Assembly (NCBI RefSeq): GCF_002287075.1
Contig: NZ_NSKE01000008.1
Span: 124,001-188,000 of the forward strand
DNA length: 64,000 nucleotides
Reading direction: 5' to 3'
Source: Fodinibius salipaludis
GTDB taxonomy: Bacteria > Bacteroidota > Rhodothermia > Balneolales > Balneolaceae
Under the pieces are notes generated by a model. That model ran no database searches. It worked only from the letters and a program-made list of their open reading frames with translations, and was not told where the DNA came from. Made by a program: the position numbers and the translations under genes. Shown one piece after another: positions 7,840 through 17,126 of this stretch; the stretch's first letter is position 1; the number at the start of each line of letters is the position of its first letter.

Positions 7840-8979
7840 GTGCGAATTTTATACGTCTCTCATACACATCCACCGGAAGGGGAAATCCTCGAAAATGTAG
7901 GTGGCATGCAGCGGGTAAGTCAGCAGTTGATAAATGAACTCAAGCGTAAAGATGATGTGGAAGTTATTCCCGAAACGATAAATGTTTCTGAGGAGGGTAA
8001 AATAGCTTTACAAACGGCCGGGTTTCTTTTTAGAAACCTGTTTGAGCTACCCCATAAAGTTCGTGAGCATGATGCTGATGTAGTCGTATTTTCATCGATG
8101 GTTACAGCAAGTTTGGCTTATTTTATACGGGATAAAGTTTCAGTACCGATGATTACGATTAATCACGGTCGTGATGTCACCCTGCCAGTTAAAATTTATC
8201 AGTGGTTTGTACCCAAGATTTTTGAAAACCTTGATGGAGTTATTTCTGTTTCGCGGGCAACGCGCGAAGAATGTATCAAGCGGGGAATGGATCCGGAAAA
8301 AGGCGTGGCATTGCCGAACGGATTTGATTTTAAAAAGCTAAATGATTTTCCAGATAAAAACGAATCCCGAAATCGATTGCAGCAGAACTTTCGTATACCG
8401 CTGGAAAATAAGTTTATGCTTCTTACGGTTGGACGGAAAGTTAAACGCAAGGGACATGAGTGGTTTATACGCGAAGTAATGCCCAAGTTGGGTGATAACA
8501 TTGTTTATGTAACGGTAGGGGATGGCCCGGAGTTTGACAATATTGATGAGGCAGCTGACCAATCAGAATGTGAAGACCGTATCTTTCTATTGGGACGACA
8601 ACCTGATGAAGTGTTGAGCCAGGCTTATGCAGCCGCAGACCTTTTTGTGATGCCCAACATTCCGGTAGAAGGCGATATGGAAGGGTTTGGCATTGTACTC
8701 CTCGAAGCTAATATGGCACGGACACCTGCGGTAGCTGCTGATCTCGAAGGGATTAAGGATGTAATTACCCAAGGTGAGAACGGATACCGGGTACCAACCC
8801 GTGATGCCGATCAGTTTGTGGAAACAGTAAATAGTATTCTTTCTAATAATTTGGAACAATTTTCGAAGCAAACGCGTAGTTATGTGCAAGAGCAATTCAG
8901 CTGGAAGCACGTAGCGCAGCAGTATATTAACTTTTTTCAAACTATAATCAACAGATATACTCCAAGGCAACCCAATTAA
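7840..8979 (+). CDS. GT4-family glycosyltransferase
   Basis: The product is 379 residues. The GTG start at 7840 lies 17 bp after the preceding gene's stop and gives RILYVSHTHPPEG, the standard N-terminal strand. GGMQRVSQQL at about 21-30 is the acceptor-side glycine loop. The donor half has LPNGFDFKKL, VGRKVKRKGHEWF, VGDGPEFDNI, AAADLFVMPN and the E-x7-E motif in MEGFGIVLLEA. It is soluble, with no membrane span. It is probably co-transcribed with the MgtA-like gene upstream, and two sugars added in order to the same lipid is the simplest reading. It could equally act in capsule or lipopolysaccharide assembly, but no other such genes are near. Confidence 0.87.
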   Translation: MRILYVSHTHPPEGEILENVGGMQRVSQQLINELKRKDDVEVIPETINVSEEGKIALQTAGFLFRNLFELPHKVREHDADVVVFSSMVTASLAYFIRDKVSVPMITINHGRDVTLPVKIYQWFVPKIFENLDGVISVSRATREECIKRGMDPEKGVALPNGFDFKKLNDFPDKNESRNRLQQNFRIPLENKFMLLTVGRKVKRKGHEWFIREVMPKLGDNIVYVTVGDGPEFDNIDEAADQSECEDRIFLLGRQPDEVLSQAYAAADLFVMPNIPVEGDMEGFGIVLLEANMARTPAVAADLEGIKDVITQGENGYRVPTRDADQFVETVNSILSNNLEQFSKQTRSYVQEQFSWKHVAQQYINFFQTIINRYTPRQPN

Positions 8980-8996
8980 TATTATCTTATTGATAA

Positions 8997-9028
8997 TTTG
9001 ATTGACGGTTAATATGGAAGTATATTTG
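8997..9028 (+). promoter_or_regulatory. Bacteroidetes-type sigma promoter for serine palmitoyltransferase
   Basis: TTTG at 8997-9000 and TATATTTG at 9021-9028 are separated by 20 bp. This is an exact match to the -33 TTTG / -7 TAnnTTTG promoter described for Bacteroides and Flavobacterium. Transcription would begin near 9034, about 26 nt before the ATG at 9060. It is the cleanest promoter I could find in the window. Confidence 0.7.
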
Positions 9029-9059
9029 CAACGATAAGCACTTTTTTAAAAGCCGAAAA

Positions 9060-10313
9060 ATGGAACGAATGGCTGATTCTAAATCAGATGTAAAACCAAA
9101 CGATATTTTTGCCAAGGCTTACGATTTTACCAAAGCCGAGGAAATAAAATCTGAGGGTCTTTATCCCTACTTTAAGCCCCTCCAAGCTACCGACGGTACA
9201 ACGGTTCAGATTGACGGTCGCGAAGTTATTATGGCCGGCTCTAATAACTATCTGGGATTGACAAATGATCCCCGAGTTATTGAGGCTGCTACCGAAGTTT
9301 TAAAAGTTTACGGAACAGGTTGTACGGGTTCACGATATTTGAATGGTACGCTTGATTTGCACATCGAGCTTGAAGAGAAATTAGCAGAGTTTATGCGTAA
9401 GGATTCCTGTGTGTTGTTTAGCACAGGATATCAAACGAATGAAGGCGCAATACAGACAATTGCAGGTCGGAAGGATGTGATTTTTTCTGACAAAGATAAT
9501 CATGCGTGTATTGTAACAGGCACACTTGTTTCGAATGCCAAAACGATGCGTTTCCAGCACAACGATATGGAGCAGCTGGAGATGTTGATGGACCGTGCTG
9601 ATGAAGATGCCGGGAAAATTATTGTGAGCGACGGTGTTTTCTCGATGTCAGGAACCATTGCCAATGTTCCTGAACTTGTACGACTGAAGAAAAAACATGA
9701 TGCTCGTTTGTATCTCGATGATGCTCACGCTATCGGTGTGATTGGTGAGGGCGGCCGTGGTTCTGCATCTACGTTTGATTTGATGGACGACGTTGATTTG
9801 ATTAGCGGAACTTTTTCAAAATCATTTGCTTCGCTCGGTGGATTTCTGGTTGGTGACCATGAAGTGATTGAATATATCCGACACAATTCACCTGCACATA
9901 TTTTTAGTGCATCAATGCCACCCGCCAACGTTGCAACCGTTCTAAAAGCACTTGAAATTTTAAAAGAAGAAACGTGGCGCCTGGAGCGACTGGATGAGAT
10001 TTCCAATTATATGCGGGAATCACTTCGCGATATGGGCTTTAACGTATGGAGCAGTCAAACTCCGATTATTCCGGTAGTAATCGGTGAAATGATGGATTGC
10101 TTTAAGTTTTGGAAAGGCCTGTTCGAGGCTGGTGTTTATGTTAACGCTGTGGTTCCTCCCGGAGTACCACGCGGTCAGTCACTGGTTCGTACCAGTTATA
10201 TGGCAACACATACTGATGATCATTTGGATCGAATTCTCGAAGCCTTCCGAAAAGTAGGTATTGAGCAAGGTATTATTGATCAGAATGGCCACTCACTTCT
10301 TGAAATGGGTTAA
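9060..10313 (+). CDS. spt: Serine palmitoyltransferase (alpha-oxoamine synthase family)
   Basis: This enzyme condenses L-serine with a long-chain acyl-CoA to 3-ketosphinganine, the first step of sphingolipid synthesis. It is a PLP enzyme of 417 residues. Motifs are AGSNNYLGL near 62, GTGCTGSRYLNGT near 90, LDDAHAIGVIG near 221 and the PLP lysine in SGTFSKSFASLGG near 249. The long N-terminal arm and SNNYLGLT block resemble Bacteroidetes and Sphingomonas Spt more than BioF or Kbl. No biotin genes are near, whereas a GNAT-like acyltransferase follows after 3 bp. It has its own Bacteroidetes-type promoter. An 8-amino-7-oxononanoate synthase or glycine C-acetyltransferase is the alternative. Confidence 0.85.
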   Translation: MERMADSKSDVKPNDIFAKAYDFTKAEEIKSEGLYPYFKPLQATDGTTVQIDGREVIMAGSNNYLGLTNDPRVIEAATEVLKVYGTGCTGSRYLNGTLDLHIELEEKLAEFMRKDSCVLFSTGYQTNEGAIQTIAGRKDVIFSDKDNHACIVTGTLVSNAKTMRFQHNDMEQLEMLMDRADEDAGKIIVSDGVFSMSGTIANVPELVRLKKKHDARLYLDDAHAIGVIGEGGRGSASTFDLMDDVDLISGTFSKSFASLGGFLVGDHEVIEYIRHNSPAHIFSASMPPANVATVLKALEILKEETWRLERLDEISNYMRESLRDMGFNVWSSQTPIIPVVIGEMMDCFKFWKGLFEAGVYVNAVVPPGVPRGQSLVRTSYMATHTDDHLDRILEAFRKVGIEQGIIDQNGHSLLEMG

Positions 10314-10316
10314 GTT

Positions 10317-11450
10317 GTGAAAACCACTCAGCGAATTAATGGTATTACGCTTGCAACAACCAAAAGTGAGCGTAAACAATTTATAGACTTTCCTTATCAG
10401 CATTATTCTGAAGATGAGAACTGGATTCCTCCACTGAAAATGGAGCAGAAGAAGCTTATCGATACAGAAAATAACCCGTTTTATGATAAGGGTGATATCG
10501 CCCTGTTTTTAGCCGAGCAGGATGGCAAACCCTGTGGTAGGATAGCTGCTATACAAGATTATCGCTATAACGAGCATCATAATAACAAGACTGGTTTTTT
10601 TGGATTTTTTGAGTGTATAAATGATCAGTCAGTAGCCAATCTTTTATTTAAAGTGGCAAGTGACTGGTTAAAGAAGCGGGGACATACGGATGTCTTAGGC
10701 CCGGCGAATCCAAGCATGATGGATGAGATTGGCATTTTGGTCGATGGATTTGAGTACGAACCCAGCTTTATGATGCCGTATCACAAATCTTACTATGATA
10801 ATTTAATTACCAATGCCGGGCTCGAGAAAGAGATGGATATGTATGCTTTTCGGGTGACGCAGGCCAGCGTAACACTTGATCGAATTTACCGGGCTGAGGA
10901 GATTGTTCGCCGTCGTTTGCCCAAGCTCAAGATCCGTGAGATTGATACGAAGAATCTTGATGAAGAAGTAGAAATTGTTAGAAATATATTTAACCAGGCC
11001 TGGTCACAAAATTGGGGATTTATCCCGTTGTCAAAAGAAGAATTGGAAGAACTGGCCAAGGATTTGAAACTTATCCTCGACCCGAAAGTAGCTCATATCG
11101 CTGAAGTTGATGGGGAGCCGGTAGCTTTTTCGATTGGTCTCCCGGATTTAAACCAGGCTTTAAAGCACACTGACGGTACGTTATTTCCAACCGGAATTTT
11201 TAAACTGCTTTGGCACCGTCGAAATATAGACCAAATTCGCACGGCTTTGATGGGAGTTATTCCAAAATATCAGGGCAAAGGCATTGATGCTTTGCTTCAC
11301 AAAGAGGCGATAATAAACGGCAGGGAAGTAGGTTATAATTCGTCTGAATTGAGTTGGGTTTTGGAATCTAATAAAAATATGATTCGGGTTGCTGAAAAAA
11401 TTGGTGCGAGCATTGAAAAGACCTACCGAATGTATTGCAAGGACTTGTAG
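10317..11450 (+). CDS. GNAT-like acyltransferase, candidate bacterial ceramide synthase (bCerS-like)
   Basis: The product is 377 residues, long for a GNAT protein. The start is GTG, 3 bp after the spt stop, so translation is probably coupled. Family blocks include DENWIPPLKMEQ near 37, CGRIAAIQDYRYN near 73, TGFFGFFEC near 91, the strongly kept GPANPSMMDEIGILVDGFE near 123-141 and, in the C-terminal half, AFSIGLPDLNQ and PKYQGKGIDALL (acyl-CoA loop). The same family includes the acyl-CoA-dependent ceramide synthase found beside spt in Caulobacter crescentus. N-acylation of sphinganine is therefore the best guess, drawn from family and context. No membrane span is visible. Confidence 0.75.
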   Translation: MKTTQRINGITLATTKSERKQFIDFPYQHYSEDENWIPPLKMEQKKLIDTENNPFYDKGDIALFLAEQDGKPCGRIAAIQDYRYNEHHNNKTGFFGFFECINDQSVANLLFKVASDWLKKRGHTDVLGPANPSMMDEIGILVDGFEYEPSFMMPYHKSYYDNLITNAGLEKEMDMYAFRVTQASVTLDRIYRAEEIVRRRLPKLKIREIDTKNLDEEVEIVRNIFNQAWSQNWGFIPLSKEELEELAKDLKLILDPKVAHIAEVDGEPVAFSIGLPDLNQALKHTDGTLFPTGIFKLLWHRRNIDQIRTALMGVIPKYQGKGIDALLHKEAIINGREVGYNSSELSWVLESNKNMIRVAEKIGASIEKTYRMYCKDL

Positions 11451-11464
11451 CATAGGTCTTTTTT
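11416..11464 (+). terminator. Possible terminator overlapping the end of the GNAT gene
   Basis: AAAAGACCTA (11416-11425) pairs with TAGGTCTTTT (11453-11462), followed by more T. The loop of 27 nt is long, and the left arm lies in the coding sequence, so this is a moderate call. Confidence 0.4.
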
Positions 11465-11622
11465 GAGTTCTTATTTAAGACAGTGTGAGTTGTTAGATCG
11501 GAGTTGATTTTACTGCCTTCCGAGACTCCGAAATCTCCGAAAAATTTCCTACCTTTGAATGCCTGCGCAGAACGTACTTTCTGTGGCATTGAAAATAATT
11601 TCTGACTAAAAAATCGAGTATT

Positions 11623-13017
11623 ATGAGTGATTATCGTATTGAAACGGATTCAATGGGAGAAGTGAAAGTACCGAAAAATGCTTATTACGGTGCACAAACC
11701 CAGCGTGCTGTTGATAATTTTCCGGTGAGTGGTATCAGGTTTAGCCGGGGATTTATTGAGGCAATTGGATTGGTTAAAAAAAATGCTGCGAGAGTAAATG
11801 CTGAATTGGGGGAACTTGAAGATGGGGTTGCCGAAGCTATTCAAGAAGCAGCATCGGAAGTTGCTGAAGGTAAGTTTGATGAAGATTTCCCCATCGATAT
11901 TTTCCAGACGGGATCTGGGACATCAACCAACATGAATGCTAATGAAATCATTGCCAAACGAGCGAATGAGCTTAAGGGAGATAATGTTGATACCGAGATC
12001 CATCCCAACGATCATGTAAATTATGGTCAGAGTTCCAACGATGTTATTCCAACTTCAATCCGTATTGCAGCGATATTAGCTGTAGAGAACAATTTAATTC
12101 CTGCTCTTGATCACTTGCAAAAAGCATTTAAAGAGAAGGGTGAAGAGTTTGCTGATGTCGTCAAAACGGGGCGTACGCATCTTATGGATGCCATGCCGGT
12201 AACGATCAAACAGGAGTTCGACGGGTATGCACGTCAGCTCGAGCTTGGGGTTGAACGACTGGAATCAACATTGGAACGAGTTACGGAACTCCCACAGGGG
12301 GGTACGGCAGTGGGAACAGGATTAAATACCAATCCTAAGTTTGGTACGGAGATGGCCAAAGCGCTATCCGAAGAAGTGGATGCGGATTTAAGTGAAGCTC
12401 AAAATCATTTTGAAGCGCAGGCAACGGTAGATGCCCCTGTTGAATTAAGTAGTCAGCTAAAAACAATTGCTACGGGATTGATGAAGATTGGCAATGATCT
12501 TCGGTGGATGAATTCTGGTCCCAATAGTGGAATCGGGGAGATAGAGCTTGAAGCACTTCAGCCGGGTTCGTCAATTATGCCGGGTAAAATAAATCCCGTG
12601 ATTGAAGAGTCTATTACCATGGTTTGTGCCCAGGTGATCGGAAATGATTCTGCCATCACAGTAGCAGGACAGTCGGGAAATTTTGAATTGAACGTTATGC
12701 TGCCAGTTGTTGCTCATAATTTGTTAGAATCAATCAATATTTTGGGTAATGCAGTTCGCAACTTGGCCGATCGGTCTGTTTCTCGATTGAGCGTAAATAA
12801 GGAGCGAGTCGCCGATATGGTTGGTCGGAACCCAGTATTAGTAACTGCCTTAAACCCGCTTATTGGATATGATAAAGCAGCAAAAATTGCGAAAAAGGCA
12901 TTTGCTGAAAGTCGTCCGGTTAAAGAAGTGGCCCGTGAGATGACGGACTTAAGTGATGAAGAGTTGGATCAGGCTTTAGATCCTATTAAAATGACGAAAG
13001 GCGGTTTTATGGAGTAG
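11623..13017 (+). CDS. fumC: Fumarate hydratase class II
   Basis: The enzyme converts fumarate to L-malate in the citric acid cycle and works as an iron-independent tetramer. The 464-residue length is typical. Substrate-site motifs are TGSGTSTNMNANE near 107, HPNDHVNYGQSSND near 129 and GRTHLMDAMP near 185. The family signature GSSIMPGKINP at about 319 carries the flexible catalytic serine loop. Aspartase and argininosuccinate lyase share the signature, but HPNDHVN and the whole-length pattern favour fumarase. The start is ATG. A TACCTTTG box at 11550-11557 could be the -7 element, with a poor -33 match. The E1 gene follows after 65 bp, so the two may form a central-carbon unit. Confidence 0.95.
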   Translation: MSDYRIETDSMGEVKVPKNAYYGAQTQRAVDNFPVSGIRFSRGFIEAIGLVKKNAARVNAELGELEDGVAEAIQEAASEVAEGKFDEDFPIDIFQTGSGTSTNMNANEIIAKRANELKGDNVDTEIHPNDHVNYGQSSNDVIPTSIRIAAILAVENNLIPALDHLQKAFKEKGEEFADVVKTGRTHLMDAMPVTIKQEFDGYARQLELGVERLESTLERVTELPQGGTAVGTGLNTNPKFGTEMAKALSEEVDADLSEAQNHFEAQATVDAPVELSSQLKTIATGLMKIGNDLRWMNSGPNSGIGEIELEALQPGSSIMPGKINPVIEESITMVCAQVIGNDSAITVAGQSGNFELNVMLPVVAHNLLESINILGNAVRNLADRSVSRLSVNKERVADMVGRNPVLVTALNPLIGYDKAAKIAKKAFAESRPVKEVAREMTDLSDEELDQALDPIKMTKGGFME

Positions 13018-13082
13018 GCTTTTAAAGGGCTATCTGAAAATAATTTATACTGCTGCAAAAGTTTTAACTGAAAACAGATATT

Positions 13083-15524
13083 ATGGCATCTATAAAGACA
13101 AAAAAAGAGAAGAAATCGTCAGATATTTCTTACTCTCAAGAGCAGAAACAAGAGATTTTAGCCGATTATAAATTGGCTTTTAAAAGTCGAGAGGCTTCTT
13201 ATCTGGGACGTAAAGAAACCCTCACTGGAAAGGCCAAGTTTGGAATTTTTGGTGACGGTAAAGAGATGCCGCAGATTGCAATGGCAAAATATTTCAAGGA
13301 AGGAGATTTCCGTGCTGGTTATTACCGGGATCAAACTTTTATGATGGCCATCAATCAAGTTACGTTGCAGCAGTTTTTCGCCCAGCTTTATGCGCATGCA
13401 AATGTTGAAGAGGAGCCTCATTCAGGTGGACGTCAGATGAATGCACATTTTAGTACGCGTAGTCTCAATGATGATGGCAGCTGGAAAGATCTGACGTCAA
13501 TGAAAAATACGTCACCGGATATTTCGCCTACTGCGGGACAGATGTCGCGATTACTGGGGCTGGCGGAGGCGTCAAAAGTGTATCGTAATCATGATTCGCT
13601 TTTGGATCAGGAAGAATTCCAAAAGTTTTCAGATGGTGGAAATGAAGTTGCATGGGGTACTATTGGTGATTCCAGCACTTCTGAAGGCGTTTTCTGGGAG
13701 ACAATTAATGCGGCCGGCGTGCTGCAAGTACCTATGGTGATGTCGGTTTGGGATGACGGCTACGGTATTTCGGTGCCGCGTAAATATCAGACGACAAAAG
13801 ATAGTATTTCTGAAGTTCTAAAAGGTTTTCAACGGACGAAAGAGCAGGAGGGAATTGAAATACTGAAAGTTAAGGCCTGGGATTATCCTGCACTTTTGGA
13901 GACTTATGAAAAAGCTGCCCAAATAGCTCGCGAAGAACATGTACCTGTATTAGTACATGTCACTGAAGTAACACAGCCGCAGGGACACTCTACATCAGGA
14001 TCACATGAGCGTTATAAGTCTGATGAGCGCCTTGAATGGGAAGAAGAGTATTGCTGCCTTAACAAAACGCGAAACTGGTTGATTGAAGAGGATATCGCTT
14101 CGGAAGAGGAGATTGAAGCAGTTGAAGAAGAGGCCCAGAAAGAAGCTAAAGAAGCACAGAAAGCAGCGTGGAAATCATTTAAATCAGAGTTGAAGGATGA
14201 GCGTGAAACGGTAACAGCGCTTATTGAAGATCTTACTGCTGAGAGCAGTAAATCAGAGGAGTTGAAAAAGTTCATAAAGGAGATGAAGACTCCTATCATA
14301 CCGCTTCGAAAATACATTGTTTCTGCGGCACGTAAAGCACTGCGTTTGACACGAGATGAAAATATTTCTTCGCGCAAGAAACTGGTACAGTGGCTGGAAG
14401 AAAGTAATGAGGATAACAGTTACCGATACGATAGTTATTTATACAGTGAAGGCGAACAGTCTCCGCTGAATGTAGAAGAAAATCCAGCTGTGTATAGTGA
14501 TGATCCCAAAAGTGTGGACGGTCGCGTGGTGCTGCGCGATAATTTTGACAAGCTGTTTGATAAATATCCCGAAACGCTTGTTTTCGGTGAAGATACCGGC
14601 AAGCTGGGCGATGTAAATAAGGGGCTCGAAAACATGCAGGATAAGTATGGGGAACTCCGCGTCAGTGATACCGGTATTCGTGAAGCAACTATTTTGGGAC
14701 AAGGTATTGGAATGGCATTGCGAGGGTTACGCCCCATAGCCGAAATTCAGTACTTGGACTATCTGCTTTACTGTTTTCAGGGATTGAGTGATGACCTTGC
14801 CACTGTTCGCTACCGAAGTATGGGTGGACAAAAAGCCCCCCTAATTGTTCGAACGCGCGGTCATCGTTTGGAAGGAATCTGGCATACCGGATCGCCCATG
14901 GGCATGATTATCAATGGAATTAGAGGTGTGCACGTTTGTGTGCCGCGAAATCTGACTGAAGCCGCGGGAATGTATAATACGCTGCTACAGGGGGACGATC
15001 CGGCATTAGTTATAGAGCCGCTCAACGCCTATCGATTAAAAGAAGATCTGCCGGAAAACTTAGGAGAATTTACGGTACCGCTCGGCATTCCCAACGTGGT
15101 ATCTGAAGGTACTGATATCACTATCGTTTCGTACGGGTCGACCTGTAATATTTGTGAGGATGTATTACCGGAGTTAGAAAATGTTGGCATTTCGGCAGAA
15201 CTGATTGACGTGCGAACCCTGTTACCGTTCGATCGCAATCAAGATATTGTGGAATCCCTAAAGAAAACCAATCGCATTTTGTTTGTGGATGAAGATGTCC
15301 CCGGCGGTGCGTCGGCCTATATGATGAACAAGGTTATTCAGGATCAAAAAGGATATTACTACTTGGATTCAGAGCCGCAGTGTTTAACCGCCAAAGAGCA
15401 CCGTGCGGCCTATGGTTCAGATGGAGACTACTTTTCTAAACCTAACGAAGAGGATATCTTTGAGGCGGTTTATGCGCTTATGAGCGAAGCGAATCCGGCA
15501 AAATATCCACCTATTTACGAATAA
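13083..15524 (+). CDS. Fused alpha-beta 2-oxo acid dehydrogenase E1 component (branched-chain / pyruvate type)
   Basis: The enzyme decarboxylates a 2-oxo acid on thiamine diphosphate and passes the acyl group to lipoyl-E2. The 813 residues hold both subunits. The alpha part (about 20-345) has the TPP motif GDSSTSEGVFWE, followed by VWDDGYGISVP and a phosphorylation-loop-like GHSTSGSHERYKS. The beta part (about 475-810) has FGEDTGKLGDVN, EIQYLDYLLYCFQ, RTRGHRLEG and TIVSYGSTCN. A charged helical linker rich in Glu and Lys (about 345-430) joins them. The alpha sequence is closest to the branched-chain E1 found across Bacteroidetes, but substrate cannot be read safely. No E2 or E3 gene is in the window. 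Confidence 0.9.
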   Translation: MASIKTKKEKKSSDISYSQEQKQEILADYKLAFKSREASYLGRKETLTGKAKFGIFGDGKEMPQIAMAKYFKEGDFRAGYYRDQTFMMAINQVTLQQFFAQLYAHANVEEEPHSGGRQMNAHFSTRSLNDDGSWKDLTSMKNTSPDISPTAGQMSRLLGLAEASKVYRNHDSLLDQEEFQKFSDGGNEVAWGTIGDSSTSEGVFWETINAAGVLQVPMVMSVWDDGYGISVPRKYQTTKDSISEVLKGFQRTKEQEGIEILKVKAWDYPALLETYEKAAQIAREEHVPVLVHVTEVTQPQGHSTSGSHERYKSDERLEWEEEYCCLNKTRNWLIEEDIASEEEIEAVEEEAQKEAKEAQKAAWKSFKSELKDERETVTALIEDLTAESSKSEELKKFIKEMKTPIIPLRKYIVSAARKALRLTRDENISSRKKLVQWLEESNEDNSYRYDSYLYSEGEQSPLNVEENPAVYSDDPKSVDGRVVLRDNFDKLFDKYPETLVFGEDTGKLGDVNKGLENMQDKYGELRVSDTGIREATILGQGIGMALRGLRPIAEIQYLDYLLYCFQGLSDDLATVRYRSMGGQKAPLIVRTRGHRLEGIWHTGSPMGMIINGIRGVHVCVPRNLTEAAGMYNTLLQGDDPALVIEPLNAYRLKEDLPENLGEFTVPLGIPNVVSEGTDITIVSYGSTCNICEDVLPELENVGISAELIDVRTLLPFDRNQDIVESLKKTNRILFVDEDVPGGASAYMMNKVIQDQKGYYYLDSEPQCLTAKEHRAAYGSDGDYFSKPNEEDIFEAVYALMSEANPAKYPPIYE

Positions 15525-15791
15525 CAGTTTTACATCCTTTTTTAAAGTGCAGGGAATATGGGGATATTATTTTAACTCTTAGTCCGTCGCCCTGCTCTGA
15601 TGGTCAGTTTTCAGTATGTTTTTCTGTTTTGTAACAGAGTACCAGAAAGAAATCAAGAACTTGCATAATCCTGTATTACCATCGATCAAACGTCCCATTT
15701 TTGCGGTAGTTAGTGCTACTTTTCAGTTTGAATGAGATGCTTGTGCTATTGCATTTTTAAATAATATTGGGGAAAGTATTCAAAGACCCTA

Positions 15792-17126
15792 TTAAATAAA
15801 TCCTCGAGCTTTTAGCTCTAAGTATTTGTTGATAGTATTGATCGAGAGGTCTTGAGGCCGGCTGAGAATAGTTTGAATACCACGCTGGTTCAGCATCTTG
15901 ACAATACTTTTCTTTTCATAATTGAATTTTTCTGCAACAGTTTTAATATAGATCTCTTCTTCGCTTTTGGGGGTACTCTGTAAAAGGTCGTCCAGTTCTG
16001 TATTGATAAAAAAGATGTTGACTAACAGATGCTTGGAAGCAAGTTGCTGAAGAACCGGCAGTTTTCGCTTCATACTCTCAATAGTTTGAAAGTTTGTATA
16101 CAACAAAATAAGGCTTCGCTGAGAAATCCTATTGTGCATAAAGGTAAGCAAGCGGTTGAAGTCAGACTCCTTGAAATCAGTATCAACATTGTATAGTGCT
16201 TTTTGAATTTTCTGCAAATGTGCCCGTTTTTTTTGAGCAGGCACGATGTTACATCCCTTGTCACCAAAAGTAATCAGGCCAGCCTTATCGTGTTTGGTAA
16301 GGGCAATATTAGAAATAGCCAAGCTTGAATTAATGGCATAATCAAGCAGTTGCAGACCATCAAAAGGCATTTTCATGACACGGCCTGTATCGATAACACT
16401 GTATACCTGTTGGGACCGTTCATCCCTATACTGGTTCACCATAAGATCCCCAGCACGGGCCGTTGCCTTCCAGTTGATAGATCGAACATCGTCGCCCCGC
16501 ACATATTCTCGTATCTGGTCAAATTCCATCGTATGACCAATACGCCGAATTTTTTTTATTCCTACGTCTTGTAGTCGGTCTGAGATGGCATATAATTCAA
16601 ATTGTCGCATTTGAATGAAGGATGGATACACCGGTACTTCCTGTTCTTCATCAAAACGATATCGCCGCTCAATAAGCTCCAGTGGTGAGGTTATATAAAT
16701 ATTGAGCGCTCCAAAGGTATAGCTTCCTCGTTGTGTAGGAGTTAACTTGTAACTGATTTTAGTTTGTTTTTTGGGCGCCAGGCTATCATTAAAGTTATGA
16801 TCTCGTTTTTGAAACTGGAAGGGTAGTTCATCAATAATAGTAAACCCAACTTCAAAGGGGTAGTAATGCTGTAGGTTGATAGAAATGGCATTGGGATCTC
16901 CATTTGATAACCGTTTGGGGAGATTTCTTGTGGCGTCTACGCCCGGTCCGGGATAAAACAGAAGCAGGGCATCTGTTACCAAACAGACCGAAAGGGCTAA
17001 TAATAATATTTCAGCTATGGCTCCGATGACAGGATAGAAGTATCCCAACACAAAAAATACACAGACGGAAGCCAGGGAGATAAAAAAACGGTTGGTCAGA
17101 TAGATATTTTTGATGAAATGTACTAT
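15792..17126 (-). CDS. DUF58 domain protein with two N-terminal membrane spans; probable ATA start
   Basis: The family has a von Willebrand A-like region that often serves as a partner of MoxR ATPases. The DUF58 core is GHTMEFDQIREYVRGDD, then RSINWKATARAGDLMV and a MIDAS-like VIDTGRVM. The first conventional start, GTG at 17051, would cut the first membrane span in half. The open frame continues upstream through KNIYLTNRFFISL, which is what homologues look like at their N terminus. No ATG, GTG or TTG occurs in this extension. ATA at 17126-17124 overlaps the moxR stop (ATAG) and sits 5 nt after GAGGTG, so I extend the gene to there (444 residues). If that is wrong, the gene starts at 17051. 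Confidence 0.85.
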   Translation of the reverse strand: MVHFIKNIYLTNRFFISLASVCVFFVLGYFYPVIGAIAEILLLALSVCLVTDALLLFYPGPGVDATRNLPKRLSNGDPNAISINLQHYYPFEVGFTIIDELPFQFQKRDHNFNDSLAPKKQTKISYKLTPTQRGSYTFGALNIYITSPLELIERRYRFDEEQEVPVYPSFIQMRQFELYAISDRLQDVGIKKIRRIGHTMEFDQIREYVRGDDVRSINWKATARAGDLMVNQYRDERSQQVYSVIDTGRVMKMPFDGLQLLDYAINSSLAISNIALTKHDKAGLITFGDKGCNIVPAQKKRAHLQKIQKALYNVDTDFKESDFNRLLTFMHNRISQRSLILLYTNFQTIESMKRKLPVLQQLASKHLLVNIFFINTELDDLLQSTPKSEEEIYIKTVAEKFNYEKKSIVKMLNQRGIQTILSRPQDLSINTINKYLELKARGFI

